DNA of 64,000 nucleotides. Source: Styela clava. Its lineage: Eukaryota > Chordata > Ascidiacea > Stolidobranchia > Styelidae. The position numbers and the translations under genes are program-made. The notes under the pieces are model-generated. The model saw nothing but the letters and a program-made list of their open reading frames with translations, ran no database searches and had not been told where the DNA came from. Shown here in pieces: positions 24,236 through 34,395 of the stretch. The stretch lies in assembly GCF_964204865.1 (NCBI RefSeq), contig NC_135257.1, positions 9,694,151-9,758,150 of the forward strand. The letters are read 5' to 3'. How positions within the stretch are numbered: the first letter of the stretch is position 1; each line of letters starts with the position of its first letter.

Positions 24236-25084
24236 TGTAGCGTACCGGCAATGTATGAAATAATTATCCAGGTTCAGAATATCTTCTAATATGATCTGAC
24301 GTCAAGTTTTCTCTCAATAGTCCAAGTCTTTGTGCTATTTTATGTCATTTATTAACAACTCGAACAGTAAACGATCCAAAACAACCAAACACTCCCCAAA
24401 GGAACGAAAAGCATAAAATAAAAATAACAGATACCAGGCAGTAAAATGCAAGAAAGACCACATACACAACAAAAACACTGACCAACCCTGAAATCCCAGA
24501 CAACTCTGAATATAAAACCAAATGACCCCTAGAATCTGGTACAATGAACTAGCTACTGCAATTTGCAAAACAGGCCGAAAGTAACTTATGACAGGCATTT
24601 ATAAAAACTATGAACAATTCTATAGGTGCACAACATTTGAACAATACTGATGAAAGCTAATTCCACGATAAAACTGAAAATACAACACTACGGTAAATGA
24701 ACTGTAATGGCACTGTACTGGTAAAAACAATAACATGCAGACATGGTCCCTACGTCAGCCCACTGTCCAGCACAAAACATCCGACAGTCACACAACACAG
24801 ACAAACATTCCTGAAGACCAGAGGCATTCGCACAGACATTCAAAACCCACCAATCTAACCGAAACACTCAGACGACTGCACTCTGTCACACACAGCATAC
24901 ACCAACAGACCACGCTGTCCAAGAGAACCGATCAACCGTGTCGCAGCGTCTAAACTGCTAGAATACCAAATATGGAAACGATATCACATGACGTCATTTA
25001 ACAGATAAAACAAGGGTCCTAGAATACCAAATATGGAAGCATATTACATGAAGTCATTTAACAGGCAAAACAAGGGTCGTCACA
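24236..25084 (-). repeat. LTR (3' LTR in element orientation)
   Basis: 849 bp, TG...CA ends, nearly identical to 26079-26927. Small ORFs inside it appear identically in the other LTR and are not genes. Confidence 0.9.
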
Positions 25085-25100
25085 TTACCCCCCTCTTCTA
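25085..25100 (-). promoter_or_regulatory. Polypurine tract
   Basis: On the minus strand, TAGAAGAGGGGGGTAA sits directly upstream of the TGTGACGACC start of the downstream LTR, the standard primer position for plus-strand DNA synthesis. Confidence 0.75.
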
Positions 25101-25453
25101 GATGGAACATTATGAAAGAATGTTTTCATCTCTAAAAAAAATATTTGAAACACGAAAAGCAGTAGTCAAAACCAAATTATGTCCACAAATGTCTTTAAAA
25201 TATGCAGGCCGTTTACCCTCACGCTTAAGCATCCGTAAAGTTTGTCATTCGGGATTGAGTCCACCAACGTCATCGAAACGACCAAATTGATGTTGCATAT
25301 CTCCATTGGCTCAACAACGGCTACTATGTTAGATCTCCGGACGGCCAAGGCTGTTGCAGCTGAACTAGAACAACCAGTCCCGAGCGGCCGGTATAACCAC
25401 AACTTCAACTATAGTCCCATGACAGCAGGGAGAAGCTGTTAACATCCTGTCCC

Positions 25454-25981
25454 TCAAGAACAAAACGATGCGACGAATTTGCCAAGATAGTCCATCCGTG
25501 ACCCTAGATCGGCGACGGCAACGGTATGCTCCACAGGCCAGCTTTCAATCGTCAGGTTGACATCAAGTGCACCATGAGACACTAACGACTCGCCACTGGC
25601 AGTACGCAATGGTACTGGAAAAGAATACAGTTCTGAAATGTCCGAATTTCCTGCAACGTCGAGTAAACAGCGGTGTCTATGAGCGAGACACCCGAACCGA
25701 ATTTCCCGCAACGTCAAGTAAACAGCGGTGTCTATGAGCGAGACACCCGCACGTGACCCTGGATCGGCGACCACAACTGTATGCTCCACAGACCAGCTTT
25801 CAATCGTCAGGTTGACATCAAGTACACCATGAGACACCAATGACTCGCAACCGGCAGTACGGAGTGGCACTGGAACAGGATGCAGCCCCGAAATGTTCGA
25901 ATCTTCCTGCAACGACGAGTAAACAGCGGTGTCAATGAGCCAGACACCCGCACCGGTATCAATCAAAAACAAAACAGGCAC
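25454..25981 (-). pseudogene. Retropepsin fragment, internally duplicated
   Basis: The frame starts MPVLFLIDTGAGVWLIDTAV, with the aspartic-protease signature DTGA. It includes LTIESWSVEHTVVVADPGSR and, later, VEHTVAVADLGSRMDYLGKF, the usual end of a Gypsy-type protease. Part of the domain is repeated in tandem (DNA copies at about 25490-25600 and 25755-25870, plus a smaller repeat at about 25680-25745), one repeat being out of register (HRHRCLLDV). A working retropepsin is therefore unlikely. It is the only protein-coding relic in the element. Confidence 0.7.
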
Positions 25982-26078
25982 GTTATTGACCAGAGCCTTG
26001 ACATATCATCCATTAGTCCAAGTAAGAGAAAAAAATCATAGTTTATAGAAAATATCCTGGCGTGCTCTCGCCAAAAAT

Positions 26079-26927
26079 TGTAGCGTACCGGCAATGTATG
26101 AAATAATTATCCAGGTTCAGAATATCTTCTAATATGATCTGACGTCAAGTTTTCTCTCAATAGTCCAAGTCTTTGTGCTATTTTATGTCATTTATTAACA
26201 ACTCGAACAGTAAACGATCCAAAACAACCAAACACTCCCCAAAGGAACGAAAAGCATAAAATAAAAATAACAGATACCAGGCAGTAAAATGCAAGAAAGA
26301 CCACATACACAACAAAAACACTGACCAACCCTGAAATCCCAGACAACTCTGAATATAAAACCAAATGACCCCTAGAATCTGGTACAATGAACTAGCTACT
26401 GCAATTTGCAAAACAGGCCGAAAGTAACTTATGACAGGCATTTATAAAAACTATGAACAATTCTATAGGTGCACAACATTTGAACAATACTGATGAAAGC
26501 TAATTCCACGATAAAACTGAAAATACAACACTACGGTAAATGAACTGTAATGGCACTGTACTGGTAAAAACAATAACATGCAGACATGGTCCCTACGTCA
26601 GCCCACTGTCCAGCACAAAACATCCGACAGTCACACAACACAGACAAACATTCCTGAAGACCAGAGGCATTCACACAGACATTCAAAACCCACCAATCTA
26701 ACCGAAACACTCAGACGACTGCACTCTGTCACACACAGCATACACCAACAGACCACGCTGTCCAAGAGAACCGATCAACCGTGTCGCAGCGTCTAAACTG
26801 CTAGAATACCAAATATGGAAACGATATCACATGACGTCATTTAACAGATAAAACAAGGGTCCTAGAATACCAAATATGGAAGCATATTACATGAAGTCAT
26901 TTAACAGGCAAAACAAGGGTCGTCACA
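26079..26927 (-). repeat. LTR (5' LTR in element orientation)
   Basis: 849 bp, partner of 24236-25084, followed by the CATG duplication at 26928-26931. Confidence 0.9.
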
Positions 26928-26931
26928 CATG

Positions 26932-29505
26932 AAATGATAAAAGTAACTTTTTTGCATTACTGGAATTAATTAAACATTCGTAAAGATCCAGATAAACCCA
27001 TGATCATGTGGCCTCGTTAGTTAGAGTTGGTACTATAAAATCATTTCAGACTGGCCTTAGTATGCTGGGGGCACAAAAAAGATGCCAAACGCCAGGACAA
27101 ATGTAATTATTGAAACATTGAGTTTATACTGTAGTATTTTTGTTAATTTTAGGTTCATATATTTAGATTAAGTTATTTTTAGTGTATGTATTATTCTTTC
27201 CTTATTCAAAGCTTGTTCAAAAAGGATTTTGATGGTTGTACATAGAATTTTACGATTTTTTATAATAAATACTGTAACTTGCAAATGTTGCAATAATAGT
27301 GGAATGCAAATATTAATATGTAATTGCATTTGAAATTGAAGAAAATAATAAAACTTAATCCAACTGTTTAGTTGCATCACAATATATGTCACAAACTAAA
27401 ACTATCTTAAAAATATCTTTTAAGTATACATTATCAAAAACTGTTTGCGGCTCTTTTTACAATTTTCAAAATGCAATGCGGCTCTCGAAAACCCATGAGT
27501 TTGACACCACTGATCTATTCTAGACGATTCAAGCATTGCTTTGGGAAATTATATCACTTCAATTAAATTGAAATAATCTCGCTATATTAAATACAAAATC
27601 GTTGCTATCATAAAGGTAAACCAATTCAGCCACTCGAAATATACTGGCCTTCACAAAGCAATGGAGGCAAAATTGAGAGTTCATGAGCTATGAACATTTG
27701 TTCTTTTCTTTGTCTTGAACTTTCCATACTCCACAGCCCCTATTAATTTTTTTAAATTTTAATTACCATGTGATGGTCATACATATCTTTAACTTGTATT
27801 TTCTGTCATGATGTATCATCTCAATGTGCCAAACTATTAATTAGTGTGCATATTTTGCTTCCAGATGACATAAATGTATTGTCATGTTTATTACCGCAGC
27901 TTGGAGTATTGACAAGAAAAAGGTGCCAGTAAATTAGGTAAAAAAATTTTCAACTCATTGTTATAATCAGAATTCACAATCAATAGGAATTATAAACAGC
28001 CAACAATCAGTGAGAATTATATGCGAAATCCCTCAGAATAAATTTGTCTAAAATCGCAGGAAGGCAAAAAATATAGGTAGTTTCCATCCGCACAAGCATT
28101 TCAAGAAGACTTGCTTGAGCCAAACTAAATGAGCATCGTCAGGTGATCGGTAAGGCTGCAAGTTGAATTCAGCCCTGCAACCTCCTGCATAGAAGATAAT
28201 ATTAATTAGTGGGCTATGAGCTAAATTCCTAAATTTAAACAAACCTATCTACGATGCATTATGTACCAGCAATGTTACCTACGATTAACTGAATATGTAA
28301 TATGTCTAATAAATTCACCTACAAAAGCAAGTTCGATAGGTGCAAACTTTGTGTTATGGAATTGTATCGCAGCACAGTTTTGTATGAAATTTCAATGATT
28401 AAGCGCAAACATTAAAATTACTAACTTTGAACTTTGTCATTATCTGCAAAATGTTTCACACAAATCTTTCCGCTATCGCGTTTGTAATCTTCTCTGATAA
28501 AAAAAAACGTCTATGATGTCCAGAATTGCTCTTTACAGCTTGCCTGTTATTCCAGCTTTCCAAGTAAGCAAAACTTCTTAGATATAGAGATTATTTTGTT
28601 TCGTTACAGGCGCAAAAAGGCAGGTACTATACGTAAAAAAGACGCCGAGTAGCAAGAGCGAGCGGAAAACGGACGCGAAAGGCGACGAGAAATATGTGCA
28701 TTGGAACGTATCATGAAATACAATGTTTTGCCTGTAGTCTTATGGAGTGACGTCAGAGTTGCCTATCATGTTGTTTAATGTCATTGCTCTGAACTATAAA
28801 AGACCAGTTGTTACATGAAACGTAAAATATAAACCAGCTCACGAAAGGAAAAATGATTTTTGCACTGGATGTTTTCCCGAGCCGGATAGGATAGGATTTA
28901 CGTATTTATCCTATTGGAGTCGGAATCATATGGCGAACCACGGCCTTTCGTCCGGGCATCTTTTTTTTGGATTAATTCCGTAACAAAAATTCAATCAGCG
29001 ATAAGTTGACGGTGATGTTAAAATAGAAATCCATACATCCGCTCCAACACTCTTTGCATAGACAAATATTTTTGCGTGATTGTAAATATCAAACAATCAT
29101 TCATTCATTTTTGCTTCTCTACCACAAAACACAAAAAACGCAAACAAGGTACCAAGAAGACAAGGATGATAGCCTGGAATAAAAAGAGGCTAAAAATTTG
29201 TAAGGTCACTTTTTAGTTGTGTTTCCGAGGTTTATGTAAGAATCAAATAACTCTATGGTCATGCGGGGAGTCTTTAGCTTTAGCTGCATTATTCAAAAAA
29301 TTGTTTCCAAAAAAGAGTGAGAACATGTATAGCATACACCGCCAAACTGAGCATCGTGAATTTTTCAACAGAAAAGAACAGCAAGCTTACTTCTGGGTCG
29401 TGGGTAAGGTAAACATCCAAACTTGCAAACCAACGTAAAACAGTGCAAATATCGCCACATTTTCAGGATGCCCTGACCCGACTCCCGACTGCACAATAGA
29501 AACAT
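26932..29505. other. Intergenic, one SINE fragment
   Basis: No convincing gene. 28885-28960 is a truncated tRNA-SINE tail (GGATAGGATAGGATTTACGT, then ATGGCGAACCACGG), minus orientation. A GC-richer patch at 28610-28720 has no ORF of note. Confidence 0.45.
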
Positions 29506-29513
29506 GCTGCGAC

Positions 29514-29809
29514 TAGGGCTGGACATTTTCGAATACCTGGTGATTGCAGAATCGAATCGAAATTTTATTTCGAATCTATCTATCACTCAGACAGTTCGCC
29601 GAGTGTTCACAAAAAGAATTATTTCATCAATATCTCTCTGAAAGAATCATATACCAGAATTGCATTTCAAAAATGTGGCTCCAGTAAGAAAATAGAGGAT
29701 TCGCCTCGATCTATGGCGGGCAAAATGAAAAGCAGGATGACGACGATTCAAAATTCTTGTCCAAACGGATTCGAATAATTCACTATTTGCTTCGAAATGC
29801 CCAGCCCCA
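29514..29809. mobile_element. hAT MITE
   Basis: Ends TAGGGCTGGACATTTTCGAA and, inverted, TTCGAAATGCCCAGCCCCA. The flanking 8-mers are GCTGCGAC (29506-29513) and GTTGCGAC (29810-29817), one mismatch. Non-coding, 296 bp. Confidence 0.75.
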
Positions 29810-29817
29810 GTTGCGAC

Positions 29818-30902
29818 AAAGAACAAAAATTAACCACCTTGACCTGTGTGTTTCCAAATTTAGGGGGTGGAAAAATGTTTGCAACTTTGGAGCGTTTTGG
29901 GGTCATTTAATTGCAGAAAGCTATGTAACTAATATAGAATTGGATCGTGAATTCCAATAAATCATGTGGTATTTGTGTCTCCCGAAAATGGTAGTTCAAT
30001 TTTGAAAGGATGGAAAAAAGTATACAAAAACAACATGTTTCAATATTTTATATGACAATAATCTGGAGACTGAAAAAATAGAATTACGCCCACATCTAGA
30101 ATTATTGCTGGTATCAAATTGGCACCCAAGTTTAGTGAAGCGTCAATTTTTCCAAAGTTTATAATTCTCGAGTTGGTGAGTCAAGTGCCATCCGAGTCAA
30201 TTACGGAATCCCAACGGATTTGGAAAATTGCGTCGATTCACTGTATTCTGGAGTCCCTGCTCTTTCGTGTAATGAATAGATGGGCGTGAGTTGAAGTAGT
30301 TTTCATAGACAACGGTGAATTAATCATTCATTAACTTATGTGCCCCCAACACTGAGGAATTGATAGTTTCAAAGACAAAACTGGCAGAGGAAGGTAGGGC
30401 ACATTGGAAAATCAGCTCTGAGACTCTTACTGTATACTCGTATTTATGAATGTTTTCGATGTTTGAATCCTCCTTTCGGTGCGGTAAGACGTCCGTCCGC
30501 AAACGGGCATCGGCCGTTCAGAGCGACATACCACTGTTCGGTAATTCTTTGCTTCAGCCCACTTGGGGGTTTCAGTCTGAAATAGTTTGATGCCTATGGG
30601 GAACAATGCCAAATCCTTTCAAATTTGATGCTCAGAGTTCTTGAGATGCTGATTCTTCGCTGACTTTTAACGGCATGTTTTGTTCTATTTGATTGACCGC
30701 CTCATTGTGCACCAGGAAATTTCTTAGTCGGGAATAAAAACTACATTTGCCCCTCTCTGCATCAGTCCCGCAAGGGTCAAATGAATGAATGCAAGAAAAT
30801 GTAAGTTAAGACTAAAAAGATGCAAAAAAAAAGTGTCCCAACCAATGTGCCCTCTAATTATTGTAGTATGTGTGCGCACTTTTTTGGAAATGACTAATAT
30901 TT
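29818..30902. other. Intergenic, no gene seen
   Basis: Only short ORFs without recognisable domains; no repeat structure noted. Confidence 0.4.
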
Positions 30903-31416
30903 GCACACCTTAGACTAGAGGGAACACTGGCCCCAACCTTCCTCCTATCTGGAAAACGCAATTACACAACGACTTTATCAATTTAATATAAGAAATTCAA
31001 GATAAAGTTTCTCTTCTGACAAATATTAAATCATCCAATTCAAATGATCAGAAAAACGCGGCAACTAGTAGGCCCATTGGGTCGGAAACACGAGTATTCT
31101 CAGATATTGTGCGATTTAGGCTCGACTTTTTGGGATCACCTCCCAAAAATGTTATTCATAATAAAGTGGCATTTTGCGCCTATATTCAGATATTAGCAAA
31201 CCCATAGTACAACTCGGACAAGTCGCATTTACTACGCGCATCGTTTTATATTCGGGCGTCTAGTTGGCGATTATTTATAACCAAATGTGGAATCTTTTTT
31301 TAGAGATTGGTTATGTCTTATCATCATTAGCAGATATCCGCCCCCATTGACCTATCAGACTGAAATATTTGGATTTGCAAATCAACTCACATTTTGTTGC
31401 TGATCTAATAAGGGAA

Positions 31417-31642
31417 CAAGAGAGCTATGCTCAAATATATGGACACGTAGAGTCATATAATTTTGATGACGTCATAGCGAAAAAAAAGTAATAGCCTTCT
31501 GGAGAAAATTTTTATCTTTAACCACTGAAAATTTCAAAGCAATTGGTCCAGTATTCGAAGAGAAAAGCGACTTTTTAAAAACGTGTCAAAGAACAAGAAC
31601 AACATAATATTGAAACGATCGTTATGTCCACTACGTGTCTAA
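31417..31642 (+). mobile_element. Dispersed family A insertion, boundaries fixed by an empty-site copy
   Basis: Copy 2 of the duplication reads AATAAGGGAATAAAAAGCTC. Copy 1 reads AATAAGGGAA, the insert, then TAAAAAGCTC. If no target bases are duplicated, the insert runs CAAGAGAGCTATG...GTGTCTAA and lies between A and T. An AA duplication with a 224-bp insert is equally possible. Same family as 9031-9600 and 57852-58068. Confidence 0.75.
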
Positions 31643-31663
31643 TAAAAAGCTCAAAAATAGGGA

Positions 31664-31870
31664 TTGATTACTCTGCGTGGGTTGCGGGGATAGTTATGTG
31701 CGAGAGGACGTGCTGGACTTCTCGCCGCCGTAGGTGGTTTACGTAACCGCTGGTCGGTTACAACTTCCTTCGCCATGCTTCCGAAACTAACTAACCCCAT
31801 ACGCGACATGGAAGGGTAACCGGACGAGAGACCGCGGTTCGCCATATGGTTAAGCCGTCTTATCGTCTTC
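31664..31870 (+). mobile_element. Truncated tRNA-SINE
   Basis: The body of the 22690-23053 SINE (TGTGCGAGAGGACGTGCTGG, GTAACCGCTGGTCGGTTAC, TTCGCCATATGGTTAAGCC). The head and the intact B box are missing (GGGTTGCGGGG in their place). Its duplicate is 33183-33395. Confidence 0.7.
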
Positions 31871-31974
31871 CATTAAAATAATAATAGAAAATTCCCGTGA
31901 ACGCACAAATATTTGCGAGTGAATAAGACGGTGTACAGTGTACACACGCGCCTATGGGATAAAAAGTAATCACA

Positions 31975-32095
31975 GGTGAAAATGTACGTAGTTGCAATTA
32001 TTCATGGGCTCAGGTGTACGTGGACGGAAATGTCGGTGGGCGCAGTTTACAGGCGCGAAGACAATGGAACCCGTTGTCTTAGGTGCTAATCTATC
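31975..32095. repeat. Degenerate relative of the MULE outer right arm
   Basis: GTTGCAATTATTCATGGGCT through GCGCGAAGACAATGGAACCC parallels 3981-4062 (GTGCAATTGTTCTGGGTTCA to TCAAAGATAATGGAACC). It ends with a small hairpin, AAGACAA..TTGTCTT. The duplicate copy is 33490-33611. Confidence 0.5.
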
Positions 32096-32654
32096 ATATT
32101 CATCCAACAAAAATGCTGATTTAAATCAGTGTACAAAGTTTGAAGATGACTTCTTATTGAACTCAGCAAAAATCTGGTTTGGGTTAGATATAACACGAAC
32201 GAACCAACATTTCCTCACCAAGCTACGGTAATTTCTCAAACACAATGCAACTGCAAGAAGTTCAGCAAAGGATTCCTGGTATTCAGAGTGTTATTATGCT
32301 GTCCTTACTGGTAGTATAATTTGCAATACTAGTACAATTATTTTATTACACGAAATGAACATACTGCTACATTAGGAAGAGGTGATATCTTCTAAAGACC
32401 AGTGGTGCATAGTAAAGACGGGCAAACACAGAAAACTTATATTACACATTATCTTTATTATTATGGAATCATATTCTTTCACAAGATAAATGAAAATAGT
32501 TATGCGATTGGTCAAGGACGATTATTTATTGACAATTCATGTATGAACAAAATCTCTCACAAAATCCTAAGCCCTATGTTACATTACATCGAAATACGTC
32601 TGTGTGCAGTAAATCTATGCGTGTGTGCGGCCTCTGAAAGCTGTGTGCGCGCGC

Positions 32655-34095
32655 ACACCTTAGAGGGAACACTGGCCCCAACCCTCCTCCTATCTGGAAA
32701 ACGCAATTACACAACGACTTTATCAATTTAATATGTGAAATTCATGGTAAAGTTTCTCTTCTAACAAATATTAAATCATCCAATTCAAATGATCAGAGAA
32801 ACGCGGCAACTAGTAGGCCCATTAGGTCGGAGACACGAGTATTCTCAGTTATTGTGCGATTTAGGCTGGACTTTTTGGGATCACCGCCCAAAAATGTTAT
32901 TCATAATAAAGTGGCATTTTGGCCTATATTCAGATATTAGCAAACCCATAGTACAACTCGGACAAGTCGCATTTACTACGCGCATCGTTTTATATTAAGG
33001 TGTCTAGTTGGCGATTATTTATAACCAAATATGGAATCTTTTTTTAGAGATTGGTTATGTGTTATCATCATTAGCAGATATCCGCCCTCATTGACCTAAC
33101 AGACTGAAATATTTGGATTTGCATATCAACTCACATTTTGTTGCTGATCTAATAAGGGAATAAAAAGCTCAAAAATAGGGATTGATTACTCTGCGTGGGT
33201 TGCGGGGATAGTTATGTGCGAGAGGACGTGCTGGACCTCTCGCCGCCGTAGGTGGTTTAGGTAACCGCTGGTCGGTTACGACTTCCTTCGCCATGCTTCC
33301 GAAACTAACTAATCCCATACGCGACATGGAAGGGTAACCGGACGAGAGACCGCGGTTCGCCATATATATGGTTAAGCCGTCTTATCGTCTTCCATTAAAA
33401 TAATAATAGAAAATTCCCGTGAACGCACAAATATTTGCGAGTGAATAAGACGGTGTACAGTGTACACACTCGTCAATGGGATAAAAATAATCACAGGTGA
33501 AAATGTACGTAGTTGCAATTATTCATGGGCTCAGGTGTACGTGGACGGAAATGTCGGTGGGCGCAGTTTACAGGCGCGAAGACAATGGAACCCGTTGTCT
33601 TAGGTGCTAATCTAACATATTCATCCAACAAAAATGCTGATTTAAATCAGTGTACAAAGTTTGAAGATGACTTATTATTGAACTCAGCAAACATCTGGTT
33701 TGGGTTAGATATAACACGAACGAACCAACGTTTCCTCACCAAGCTACGGTAATTTCTCAAACATAATGCAACTGCAAGAAGGTCAGCAAAGGATTCCTGG
33801 TATTCAGGGTGTTATTATGCTGTCCTTACTGGTAGTATAATTTGCAATACTAGTACAATTATTTTATTTCACGAAATGAACATACTGCTACATTAGGAAG
33901 AGGTGATATCTTCTAAAGACCAGTGGTGCATAGTAAAGACGGGCAAACACAGAAAACTTATATTACACATTATCTTTATTATTATGGAATCGTATTCTTT
34001 CACAAGATAAATGAAAATAATTATGCGATTGGTCAAGGACGATTATTTATTGACAATTCATGTATGAACAAAATCTCTCACAAAATCCTAAGCCC
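32655..34095. repeat. Tandem segmental duplication, copy 2
   Basis: Second copy of 30903-32574, separated from it by 80 bp and lacking the family A insertion. It ends 300 bp before the stop codon of the ACAD10-like gene. Sequence 34096-34395 between them is AT-rich and shows nothing else. Confidence 0.85.
33183..33395 (+). mobile_element. Truncated tRNA-SINE (duplicate)
   Basis: Copied with the segmental duplication; differs from 31664-31870 by a few bases, including an added ATAT. Confidence 0.7.
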
Positions 34096-34395
34096 ACTTT
34101 AATCAATTTTGAACAGTTACAACAAAGAAATTTGCAGTGGATAATCAGCACAAAAAATTAAGTCAGTGAATAGCACAGTCATAATGAATAATTTCTCAAC
34201 TGAACCAAAAATTAAATTATCCACAATGCATTACAAAAATACTCGAAAAAATTACCAACAAGATACGGCATGCACCTAATGCAAGTCATCCCTATCATAT
34301 CCAAGTATATTAACATTATTAAGATATTATGCTAGATAAAACAATAAAATTAGCAAGTGCCTCAAATAAAAGTTTATATATTAATTATTGTGCCC

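Larger units (their letters stand above)
24236..26927 (-). mobile_element. Short non-autonomous LTR retrotransposon (Gypsy-like)
   Basis: Two 849-bp direct repeats (24236-25084, 26079-26927) begin TGTAGCGTACC and end GTCGTCACA. A 4-bp duplication CATG flanks the element (24232-24235, 26928-26931). The orientation is minus: a polypurine tract (AGAAGAGGGGGG) lies beside the 24236-25084 LTR, and the protease remnant reads minus. Just inside the 5' LTR, ATTTTTGGCGAGAGC is the expected primer-binding position, tRNA partner not determined. The internal part is only 994 bp, with no gag, reverse transcriptase or integrase, so the copy depends on a complete relative. I noticed a single LTR difference (G/A near 24830 vs 26673), implying recent insertion. 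Confidence 0.9.
30903..32574. repeat. Tandem segmental duplication, copy 1
   Basis: It matches 32655-34095 closely from CACACCTTAGA...GGGAACACTGG to ...CACAAAATCCTAAGCCC. It differs mainly by a 226-bp insertion (31417-31642) absent from copy 2. It contains a truncated tRNA-SINE and a remnant of the MULE outer arm. No gene. Confidence 0.85.

Noticed and set aside
24335-26796. Pairs of identical small ORFs (87 and 72 codons) repeated 1.84 kb apart
   Set aside because: They lie inside the two LTRs and are identical because the LTRs are; no protein family is recognisable.
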